Source: Chalciporus piperatus (lineage: Eukaryota > Basidiomycota > Agaricomycetes > Boletales > Boletaceae). From it: DNA of 16,621 bases. The notes below the pieces were generated by a model, which saw nothing but the letters and a program-made list of their open reading frames with translations, was not told the origin of the DNA and searched no databases. Within the stretch, counting starts at the first letter, position 1. Every line of letters starts with the position of its first letter. Shown here piece after piece: positions 1 to 7,107 of this stretch. A program made the translations under genes and the position numbers. The stretch spans positions 1 through 16,621 of the forward strand of contig JBBPTG010000397.1 in NCBI GenBank assembly GCA_038093975.1, in the 5' to 3' direction.

Positions 1-1331
1 AGAGTTGTGCACCGTCCATGGAAACCATAAGAACGACATCATGCTCCCGAATGTCGCCATCGAGAACAGCACCAAGAAAGTCCCACCCGGCAACCACGTC
101 ATCGAGAACAGGAATAGTGCCTGTATCTCGATTTGCACCAGGTTGTTGGAGTTGATTTAATATTTCTTCGGCGCGTTCCCAAAGATAGCGCATTTCGCGA
201 GCACTGGTTTGACTGCGGAAACGTGCTTGGATCTGTGGACCAATGGGAATCGTGGTGAACTGTTGAGCGGGTATTTTAGTTCGTCCTTGAAGATGTTGTG
301 GGTTCCAACGAGAGGTATGGCAGAGAGGACACGCGTCGAGGTCAGCGAAGGGTCCTGTATAAGCCAGACACGACGTCGGACACATGTCGTGTCGGATCTC
401 TTCGACGCCTGTGTAGGTGGCGATAATCTTCTCTACATTGTGGTAGGATAAGAGAGTATCGGCGCCGGGAGCGTTATGAAGGTTTCGTTTCGACGAACGG
501 ATAATACGCTGATAAGCTTCTTGGGAGGCATGTTCAAGAGCGAGATAAGTGGAGATGGAGTGCCTAATGCCAGGATCTGGGATGTCGAGAGGTATATTAG
601 GGGGATTACGCAGCCTCTCCATCGCGTGATCGTTAAGCTTTGCAACCGGGTCTGAAGTGGAAGCATTCGCGATCGCTCTTATGAATGCCATTGAATCTAA
701 CATGGGTTTGAAGGTGGCGCTTTGTTCGAGCTCGTCTATGGTGACATCAGGACGCTCTCTCCTTTGGTATATGATAGTTCCCCTCCGAGGCAGAGGTGGG
801 TTACGAGGTGGAGATGGCTCACGAGGTGGAGATGGACTGCGAGGTGGAGATGGACTGCGAGGTGGAGATGGATTGCGAGGCGGAGATGGATTGCGAGGCG
901 GAGATGGATTGCGAGGCGGAGATGGCTCACGAGGTGGAGATGGCTCACAAGGCGGAGAGAAGTCGCGAGGTGGACTGGGACTGATCTAGACGATACATTA
1001 AAGAGAGAGCTACCAATAAGAAGTTAAAACTTACCTGACGGCCGCGTTTAGGAAACTCGGCGGGAGGGTCACCCAAATCCCTGTTGCGTTTCTGTGCGGG
1101 AAGGGTATGATTTCGCCTGCGAGCAGGTAAACCTCTGGGACGACGATTGGTTGAGGGAACGTTGTCGAACTTCGCCGCCTGAATCCTTGTGCGTTCTTCG
1201 TCAGAGGTAGCATCGTGTAAATGACGAAAAAAAGTCGCAGATGATACGATATGAGGCTGGCCAAAACCATGTCGAATGCAGACACAGTTGAAGCGAACGG
1301 AGTCTTCCTCGCCGCTCGCCGGTACTTCCAT
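1..1331 (-). CDS. Tnp2-family transposase, N-terminal part, two exons, partial
   Basis: Exon 1 is 1331-1035 (99 codons). Exon 2 starts at 985 and stays open to the window edge, about 328 codons with no stop. The N-terminus has a Cys/His-type motif (FNCVCIRHGFG, then VSSATFFRHLHDA) like the zinc-binding start of basidiomycete Tnp2 proteins. Next come an SPPR-rich linker coded by an 18-bp tandem repeat and a second Cys cluster (CPTSCLAYTGPF...DACPLC, near 317-385). The visible end is DVVLMVSMDGAQL, which resembles the S-x-DG block of the Transposase_21 domain, where the first catalytic Asp is thought to lie. The ATG at 1331 was chosen because homology begins right after it; the frame is open further upstream. 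The protein would bind transposon ends in the nucleus and catalyse excision and insertion. The visible part is intact, and the catalytic C-terminus is outside the window. Confidence 0.75.
800..979 (-). repeat. 18-bp tandem repeat, ten units, coding for SPPRxP hexapeptides
   Basis: Ten consecutive 18-bp units, with plus-strand core CGAGGTGGAGATGG, run without indels. Variation is mostly at units' first bases and a T/C at one site. Read on the minus strand in the transposase frame they give Ser-Pro-Pro-Arg-(Glu/Asn/Ser/Asp)-Pro repeats. Three central units are identical, which points to recent unit duplication. All other reading frames are open here only because of the repeat. Confidence 0.85.
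986..1034 (-). other. Spliceosomal intron in Tnp2 transposase
   Basis: On the minus strand the exon ends CGTCAG and the intron begins GTAAGT (1034-1029). It ends in a pyrimidine-containing CTAG at 986. At 49 nt it has the usual length of a fungal intron. Splicing here joins two phase-0 ends, so exon 1 (frame open through residue 99) continues straight into the long open frame of exon 2. The alternative acceptor CAG five bases downstream would break the frame. Confidence 0.7.
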
Positions 1332-1631
1332 GGTTTCTGGGAGTGAGTGGAAAGGCGGAGGAAGGGGAAGGGTTTTTGAGCTGAGGAACACGTGTAAGCT
1401 GGCAGGCAGCTGTGCAGCTGTGCAGAGTTGCATTTGGCAAGGTTTGCCTATGCAAAAGGCAACTCTGCACAGCTGCACTTGCGCTGCAGGAGGTGCAGCG
1501 ACTCGATGTGGTAAAGTCGCGTCTGGAACTTTGCCATGTGTCGTGATATCATTTGGAATCAGCTATCAACATACAAATATCGCCAAATACATGAGGTAAC
1601 ATCTTATGACACGCCTCAACATAGCCAGTTT
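1332..1631. other. Non-coding terminal region of the Tnp2 transposon
   Basis: No gene is supported here. The segment holds short direct repeats (GCAGCTGT at about 1407-1421), a perfect 18-bp inverted repeat (1414-1431 with 1459-1476), and scattered TGCAGC/GCTGCA motifs up to about 1500. It would be the 5' untranslated and subterminal part of the transposon, where CACTA-type elements carry transposase-binding repeats. That role is inferred. Confidence 0.45.
1414..1476. repeat. Perfect 18-bp inverted repeat with nested imperfect palindrome
   Basis: The left arm GCAGCTGTGCAGAGTTGC (1414-1431) is the exact reverse complement of 1459-1476, with a 27-nt spacer. The spacer extends the symmetry imperfectly, because TTGCAT...GGCAA faces TTTGCC...ATGCAA. 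The whole can fold as a long hairpin. Confidence 0.8.
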
Positions 1632-3974
1632 TCACTGGGCATGATCATCCGCTGGTATTTCAACCGCAGGGAAATCCTTGAGGTGCTTTCTTGCTGCACG
1701 TATGACATCTTTGGAAGCATGTCCTAAGCGACGATGTAAAACATCATAGTCTGTCGCGTATAACTTCACAGTTGAAAATTGTTTGGTCTTGACCACATCG
1801 GCGCGTATGAAATACATTGTGGAGCCAGGATGCGAGTGGAACTGAAGAATGGTAGCCTTTTTACGGGCATGCCAAAAATCTATCAATGTTCCGTTGCCAG
1901 CGGACCGTAGAGTGATGTCTTGATCTTGGAGTAAAGTGCCCATAGAAATGAGCTTGATGTCCGTCGTGGGCATATAGATGGTAGGGGATAATCTGACGAT
2001 AGATCCCTTGAAATTAACCAAGACAGTGCCTTGACCTATGATAGGTACTAGACCGTTCGCTGTCTTGCATTGCCTAGGAACTTCAAATTCTTTGTATTCC
2101 GAAAAATCGGACATATCATAAGTGAAGTGAGACGATGCTCCAGAGTCAAGGAGCCAAATATCCGACTTGACGTCAGGATCGCTCAACTTAAAGCATTCTT
2201 CACATGGATCGAGATCGAACATTGACATACACATTGGAACTTCGCTATCTAAGACAGATGACAATATGTACTCTACATACTGCTGTGAATAAGGCAGTTG
2301 TGAGTTGTCATCGCTAAGATGCGAGAGTGAATAGACAGACCTTTCAGTCATATCATAGTCGAAGTCGAAGTATTCTCCCATGTCCGGGAAGACTTCTCCG
2401 ATCCTCTCATCGAGTGGCTGCGACTCGACTTCATCATCGGCGTAAAAACGCTCAATGTAGTCGTCGATATCGTATTCCTCCCCCAGAGAGACTATATCCT
2501 CTTCCGGTAGAGGAGCAACCGTGGTAATGAATGGCAGAGCGAAGGTGCCAGGGTCAATTTCACCGAACGTAGACTGCCGACAATGTCCGGGCAAGCGGAC
2601 AATGGGGTCATTCGTTGGTGGTGGAGATGGTGATGGAGACGGAGTCTCCGGCAAACGTGCTTCGAGACGTTCATGCAAGGTAGGGCGACGAGGAGGGGGC
2701 GGAGCGAGAGGTGTGACAGGAACCTCGTCAGGGAGTTCCACAACCAATGCAAATGGGGTCGAAACGTCGACGCACTCCATTTCATGGAGGCGCTTGTTAG
2801 GCTGTTCCTCAGACAATGTGTCTGAAGCCTGAGGTGGGTTTGCCACCTTGTCGAGAAGACGAAGTGTCTGGGGAGTTGGCGTGACCAGAATGCGGTGCGC
2901 GAGGTCAATGCTGCGCAGGGTCTGTGGAAAAGCTGGTGGCCCATATTGGGTAGCACCAGATGAGTGGGCGAGTTGACGAGGGTCGATGGCGAGTGCGGTG
3001 AGAACGGTCGCTGCGGGTGCGATGACGACGGGAGGGGTGGTGAAGGAAGAGAAGGCGAAGGACGCCGAAGCATCGTTGGCATGGGCACGAGACTTGCGAG
3101 TCTCGTTCTTTGCCTGACCTTCTGCGGAACGTGTTCCGCGCTTCTTCTTCTTCTTGCCATTTGAGTTGGCACTCCCTTGACCGTTGGTCGAATTCGCCGG
3201 CTGTTGCTGCTGCTGCTGCGTAAACTGCGGGTCCTGACCTTTCGGCTTGACAGCCGATATCTTGGACGCCTGAGCAGTCTGAGCAGGCTTTGCAGGCGCA
3301 GGAGCCTTCGAAGAATTTTGCTGAGACCAAGCACCGAGAGCGGTTTGCTCAATCTCGTCGAGGGTAAATGGAAGGGCGCCAGGCCGAGTGACGACTCGTG
3401 GAGTTCTTACCGCCGTTTCGCCCGTGCCCGTTATCTGGATCTCCGTAGTCGTGACGTCCTTCAACGAATCTCCGGACTTCGCGTTAAGCAGCTGTAAAAA
3501 CGTCGACATGTATGGAAGTACTTTGAGTTTCCTCAACGTCATCAGGATCTGCCAGCGATCCGAGAGAGGGAACTTGTACTGGTCAAATTTCTGGAACGCG
3601 GTCCTGAGTTTCGAAAAAGTCCCAGCCGGGGACTCGTGAAGTGAGAACTTTATGTTCTCGAAGGTGTCGTACTCTTCGTAAACGTTGGCGAAAGTGGGAT
3701 GGGAGAACGTGTCCTTGAGGGCGTCCCAAAGAGCCTTGGCGTTGTTCTCCTCCTCCCAGTGACGTTGGACAGAAGCATTGAGCTTCAAGTAGAGGGAACC
3801 GACTGCCTTCTCCGTGTTCTTAGACCAGTCATCGTCATTCTCGTCCGATGTCTTCTGAGTCGTATAGAAGACTCCGATGGACATAAGGTAGGCGCGCATC
3901 TTGGGGGCCCAAGTAAGGTAGTTCGAGCCGTTGAGCGTGGGGATGGAGGCGAAGGTCGAACTGGAGGAAGACAT
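1632..3974 (-). pseudogene. Ty1/copia Gag-protease polyprotein, truncated before integrase
   Basis: The 780-residue ORF begins with a UBN2/DUF4219-type Gag (LNGSNYLTWAPKMRAYL, residues 14-30). The Gag has no CCHC zinc knuckle but a polyglutamine run and a basic stretch (NGKKKKKRGTR, about 272-282). A long Pro- and acid-rich linker (about 300-600) leads to an aspartic protease motif (WLLDSGASSHF, Asp at 610). A GAG-pre-integrase motif (DVLHRRLGHAS, about 744-754) follows near the end. The next expected element, the integrase HHCC Cys pair, is missing: the frame stops at 1632 within a small palindrome and no other frame continues copia homology. Gag would package RNA and the protease would process the polyprotein. 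The first ATG after the leader was taken as start. Codon use is GC-rich and the frame is otherwise undamaged, so the copy looks fairly young. Confidence 0.85.
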
Positions 3975-4239
3975 TTCGAGAAATAGATGATAGTAGCGAA
4001 TCTGAAGAGTAACGCGTAAGTTTATCGTTCAATAAAGAATGAAAAAGCGCAGTCAGAGCTTCTGGATTCGTACCGGCATAGCGACCCCATGGTTGCTTGC
4101 CTAAAGCGCAGAAGCTAGAGCGTAAAAACGCTTCTAGAACGCGGTGGTACAAGCACATGGATTCAGAGCGTGAACACGCATCGTCATCCAGAGCGTTCAG
4201 ATGATGCCAAGCACAAATGTGCTGGCAGGGCTCATAACC
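3975..4239 (-). other. Copia 5' leader with primer-binding site and hairpins
   Basis: This untranslated stretch lies between the LTR and gag. Next to the LTR the minus strand reads GGTTATGAGCCC (4239-4228), complementary to the anticodon arm of eukaryotic initiator tRNA-Met. That is the half-tRNA primer type known from Drosophila copia and yeast Ty5. Three short hairpins follow: 4211-4222 (GCACA/TGTGC), 4168-4179 (GCGTG/CACGC) and 4115-4137 (CTAGAGCGT against ACGCTTCTAG with one bulge). AGAGCGT occurs three times (near 4117, 4166 and 4190). They are candidates for packaging or dimerisation signals, which is inference. Confidence 0.65.
4228..4239 (-). other. Copia primer-binding site (half initiator-tRNA-Met type)
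   Basis: GGTTATGAGCCC on the minus strand directly follows the LTR end ...TTCAACA with no gap. It matches the complement of the initiator tRNA-Met anticodon stem-loop (CAU anticodon inside CTCATAAC). The precise position next to an LTR boundary that was found independently makes chance unlikely. Confidence 0.75.
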
Positions 4240-4479
4240 TGTTGAACTGGTGTCATCCTAAGCCATAAGGCTATGGACTACCAGAGCAGCATACTGCGTA
4301 GACACAAAGGGAGTTTGTGCTCGCTCACCTGATTGCAATGTTGTGGTTGTGGTTAAAGAGTTTTTATTAACTCAGATCGACTGAGTTTGAATATATAAGT
4401 GTACAGTGGTGATTACCTAATCAACTATCGTTTATAGAAACGTAGTGAACTATACACTTTGAGCGTAATACGTTCAACA
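4240..4479 (-). repeat. Copia 5' LTR, 240 bp
   Basis: The ends are TGTTGAAC (4240-4247) and GTTCAACA (4472-4479), a perfect 8-bp terminal inverted repeat with the canonical TG...CA. In minus orientation it carries a TATATAT box (4397-4391), a 7-bp-stem hairpin (4387-4369) and AATAAA (4368-4363). It ends exactly at the primer-binding site. Its partner LTR is not in the window. Confidence 0.85.
4391..4397 (-). promoter_or_regulatory. TATA box of copia LTR promoter
   Basis: TATATAT on the minus strand lies 82 bp into the LTR, where the U3/R border is expected. Transcription would run leftwards through the leader into gag. An AATAAA lies 23-28 bp downstream, consistent with an R region that also carries the polyadenylation signal. 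Confidence 0.5.
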
Positions 4480-4480
4480 T

Positions 4481-5490
4481 CATATTCAAGAAGAAGTCGC
4501 TCTTACTCGAGCTCGATTCGAGGAAGAAGAAAGAAGGTTCATCGAGCAGTACTCAGTGCCTATCGTGCCAAGGCCTGACTACTCAGACCTTTACGTTGAC
4601 TGGTTGGAAGAACCGGTAATTCCCCCTTACCCACGCCACGTATCTACTGTTAACCCCACCGATCTCCAGATCGACCGTCGTCGTTATCCATCACTTCCCC
4701 CCATCGAGGCTATTCGGGCACCGTCGCCGCCCAACCCCCAGCAGATACTAGCCGACGCCTTTGGCGTTGAAGAATTGTACTACCGTGCCTCCTCCATCCC
4801 CAGAGCCCCAACCCCGCTCGCTGAGCCCGTCGATTGGACAGGCGTCAACGAGGATCTTCTTGCTCTTCAACACCAATTCCCCATTGGAATCTCTGGCCGT
4901 ACGGAAAGTTTCCGCCGCGCTCTCTATCACACGCTTATATCCCCGGCAGGTGAGAACGCGATTCGAGAGAACCTTAACGATCGGATACGTGAACGCCGAC
5001 GAAGCGACAGGCTACTTAGAGGTATCCCAGAGGACGCCGATATTCGTATTAAGGAGAGAATACCAACCCCGCGTCCTACTCGCCACACTCGTAGCTCTAA
5101 GCCTCTTGTTCCACTTAGGAGAATTCGTGCAGTGCACTTTCGTACCTTACCTTCGGCCACGTACTTCTCTCAGACGACCTCCGTGTTACCTTTGATTTTG
5201 CATATATCCTTGTAACACACAGGAACCGTGTTGTAACTCCCCCTACTCCTCCCCTTTCCCCTGTTGTATCACAAGCGGAACTTGAAGAAGAGGATAGAGA
5301 ATCAATACCAGGATTAGTAGAATCAGATAGCGAAGAAGAAGGAGAGCTAAGAGATACAAACGTACCAGGAGTACAACAGTACTATCCCGCACCTCGTTCC
5401 ATCAGAAGAAGCATTCCACCGCCGCCTTACCAGAGAAACGCCCCTGCTTCGTTATCAGGAGAAACCCTTGAAGGATCTCAGGAGATCTGA
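4481..5490 (+). CDS. Unrecognised ORF upstream of gag in element A, 5'-truncated
   Basis: I do not recognise this protein. One frame is open from the copia LTR border (4481) to 5215. It is acidic and Arg-rich at first (RARFEEEERRF), then Pro-rich (RAPSPPNP, IPRAPTPLAEP), then basic (NDRIRERRRSDR, PTRHTRSSKP). A second frame, -1 to it, runs from 5119 to the TGA at 5488, with TPPTPPLSP, an acidic stretch (ESDSEEEGEL) and PPPPYQ. The two could be joined by a 62-nt intron (5161 GTACTT to 5222 ACACAG), which fits phase and removes the odd-looking residues of both frames. A single-base frameshift is the alternative. No ATG is available at the 5' end because the copia insertion removed it. Codons often end in C, unlike gag-pol (impression, not counted). 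It could be a Gag-accessory or structural protein of the element. Confidence 0.45.
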
Positions 5491-5707
5491 AATAAATCTA
5501 GTTTTACTCCTTCCATTCTAGTGCATCAAGAATGTCGGTTCTCGCTCCAGACTTAGCAGCTGCCTTAACAGGCATTCTCGGACATCGTGATGCATCCATA
5601 CGGGATCTTGGAACGCATTTGAGACTTGCGTTAGAAACAATGACAGATCAGCTTACCAACGCTCAAAGGTTAAATCAAAATCTAAACAATAACGTCTTGC
5701 AGCTTGA

Positions 5708-5712
5708 GGCGC
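5708..5712 (+). repeat. Target-site duplication GGCGC, left copy
   Basis: GGCGC directly precedes the solo LTR and recurs at 6166-6170 directly after it. Five bases is the standard duplication for LTR-retrotransposon integrase. Confidence 0.9.
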
Positions 5713-6165
5713 TGTTATAGTATTTAAAAACTTTTCAAACTTTTGCCTACAATGGTATTCGAACTCTGGACTTTGTCTACAACTTAGGGGTCAAGCCGGA
5801 TTCATCCTAATCCGCTCCGGTAGTCCCGGTAGCATTACATAAACTATTACATAATCAGGTCACGTGACAAAGGTCCAGACTTAGATGAGTCAGCAATGAT
5901 GTCATGGCCTAGATCCTAATCCGTGCCTGGTACCTTTTCTAATCATCGTACCACTTACCTTATCTATCTTTCCCTTTGTGTTTTCCTTATTCGGCTATTG
6001 GTCTGTGCGCACTTCTCAATAGTATATAAGTAGCCCTGTACTTATCACAGACCCCAGTCTAATCCATTTGTGACTTCACCGTCATTAAGCTTTAGTACTC
6101 AGCATATCCTTCGCATAGGCCTAGTGTTGCCTAAAGTCCCCGCTGTGTTGTGAGAGATCATAACA
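5713..6165 (+). repeat. Solo LTR inserted in gag of element A (453 bp)
   Basis: The ends are TGTTATAG... and ...ATCATAACA, sharing a 6-bp inverted repeat (TGTTAT/ATAACA). It is flanked by perfect 5-bp direct repeats GGCGC (5708-5712 and 6166-6170). It has a 10-bp palindrome GTCACGTGAC (5859-5868) in the presumed U3, an 11-bp direct repeat ATCCTAATCCG, and a TATATAAG box (6023-6030) in plus orientation. No internal element sequence remains, so it is the product of LTR-LTR recombination. It does not obviously match the copia LTR or the LTR of element B. Confidence 0.92.
6023..6030 (+). promoter_or_regulatory. TATA box of the solo LTR
   Basis: TATATAAG lies 310 bp into the 453-bp LTR, leaving about 140 bp for R/U5. 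If active it would drive transcription rightwards into the remainder of gag and pol of element A. Confidence 0.5.
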
Positions 6166-6170
6166 GGCGC
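6166..6170 (+). repeat. Target-site duplication GGCGC, right copy
   Basis: This is the exact partner of 5708-5712. Gag coding resumes in the original frame after it. Confidence 0.9.
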
Positions 6171-7107
6171 AAGTGCAAGCCATTCAAGTACCTGGCGCAA
6201 TACCAGCTCCTACGGTCGGACCTAGCGGACCTAAGCTATCTAAAATTGTCAAAGACCCAGGAGACTATGACGGATCCAGAGGAAAGAAGTTTGAAGAATG
6301 GTGGACAAGAGTCCGCGCATGGCTAGATGAAAACAACACCGTGTTAATCAGAATGACGGCGATCAGAGCTATCCTTAGTCGAATGACAGGAGGAGACGCC
6401 GCTACTTTCTCACGAGCCATGACACATGATATCTTGGAAAATGGAACCACATATACTGCCGCCGAGTTCCATAAATAAATCATCGATCAATTCCGCTCGG
6501 GTAACGAAGTGGAATATCACCGCAATCAGATCAAGAATCTGAAACAAGGCAAGATGTCTATGGAGAAATTCCTTACCACGTTCCAGACTCACCGCCTAAT
6601 GGATGATTGGAGTGATGCGCGACACATCGAACTTCTAGAACTAAATGCAGATCCAGAGATCACACATCGGATCTTCATGGATAAGGGACGACTCGACAAA
6701 TATGACACATATGTTGAAGAACTACGCCTCCTTGCAGGAAGGAAACAGCTTATCTCCATGATCAAGACAGGAACCGCAGGTGATGCCCCGCGATATAAAT
6801 ATACCAACACGGGCACTCAACCGGGTCGTGGTGCCCCAATGGATATAGGTTCTGCCGAAATCGAAGAAGGAGAGATTGTAGAAGAAGAAGAAGCACCATC
6901 TGTCATAAAAGCAACCACAAGCAACTTCAAAGAGAAGAAACAAGGAAATTGTTGGAACTGTGGGAAACCAGGACATCTGAAACAGCAATGTCCGGTGCCT
7001 AGTATCAAATGCAAGAACTGTGGTTGGTCACGAGGCGAACACAAATGTGCTTGCAAACTTCAGAAGAGACAGGTGAGAGAACTGTCTACCGAATCCAGCG
7101 CTCTTGA

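Larger units (their letters stand above)
1..1640 (-). mobile_element. Tnp2/CACTA-like DNA transposon, 5' portion (runs off left edge)
   Basis: The region holds the start of a Tnp2-type transposase on the minus strand and a GC-rich, repeat-laden non-coding end upstream of it. It abuts the broken 3' end of a copia ORF near 1632-1640, as expected if this transposon cut into the copia element. The right border is inferred from where copia coding similarity stops. I found no CACTA or TAGTG terminus at that point, so the exact end and the superfamily label are uncertain. The left end lies outside the window. Confidence 0.6.
1640..4479 (-). mobile_element. Ty1/copia retrotransposon, 5' part (5' LTR, leader, gag-protease)
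   Basis: In minus-strand order: 5' LTR (4479-4240), primer-binding site directly adjacent (4239-4228), leader, and a gag-protease ORF (3974-1632) that breaks off before the integrase core. Reverse transcriptase, RNase H and the 3' LTR are absent from the window. They are expected left of the Tnp2 transposon if that element split the copia copy. The 5 bp beyond the LTR (TCATA, 4480-4484) are the candidate target duplication, whose partner cannot be checked here. Confidence 0.85.

Noticed and set aside
800..979. Possible CRISPR-like array
   Set aside because: The 18-bp units are contiguous with no spacers, lie in a eukaryotic transposase coding sequence, and encode a peptide repeat.
657..1027. 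Plus-strand ORFs with Gly- or Arg/Trp-rich repeats
   Set aside because: They arise from the 18-bp tandem repeat, which is open in several frames. The minus-strand frame is the one that joins transposase motifs on both sides.
1500..1640. Continuation of copia integrase in another frame after the stop at 1632
   Set aside because: One frame runs about 25 codons past the stop but lacks the expected CxxC and GK residues of the integrase zinc finger.
2492..3352. 286-codon minus-strand ORF and other long frames inside the copia gag
   Set aside because: They are low-complexity Arg/Ser/Leu shadows of the Pro- and Ala-rich copia frame and lack any motif.
3835..4158. 107-codon minus-strand ORF over the copia leader
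   Set aside because: It overlaps the start of the copia gag in another frame and covers the hairpin-rich untranslated leader. It has no family features.
5499..5531. Pyrimidine-rich TTCCATTCTAG before the gag ATG as a splice acceptor linking the upstream ORF to gag
   Set aside because: No convincing phase-compatible donor was found. The best candidates are GTACTA at 5379 and GTTATC at 5451, so a spliced fusion is not claimed.
5740..5850. tRNA-like sequence in the solo LTR (reverse strand GAGTTCGAATACC with a possible TGTAGGC acceptor side)
   Set aside because: The matching 5' acceptor strand and a D-arm could not be found at the right distance.
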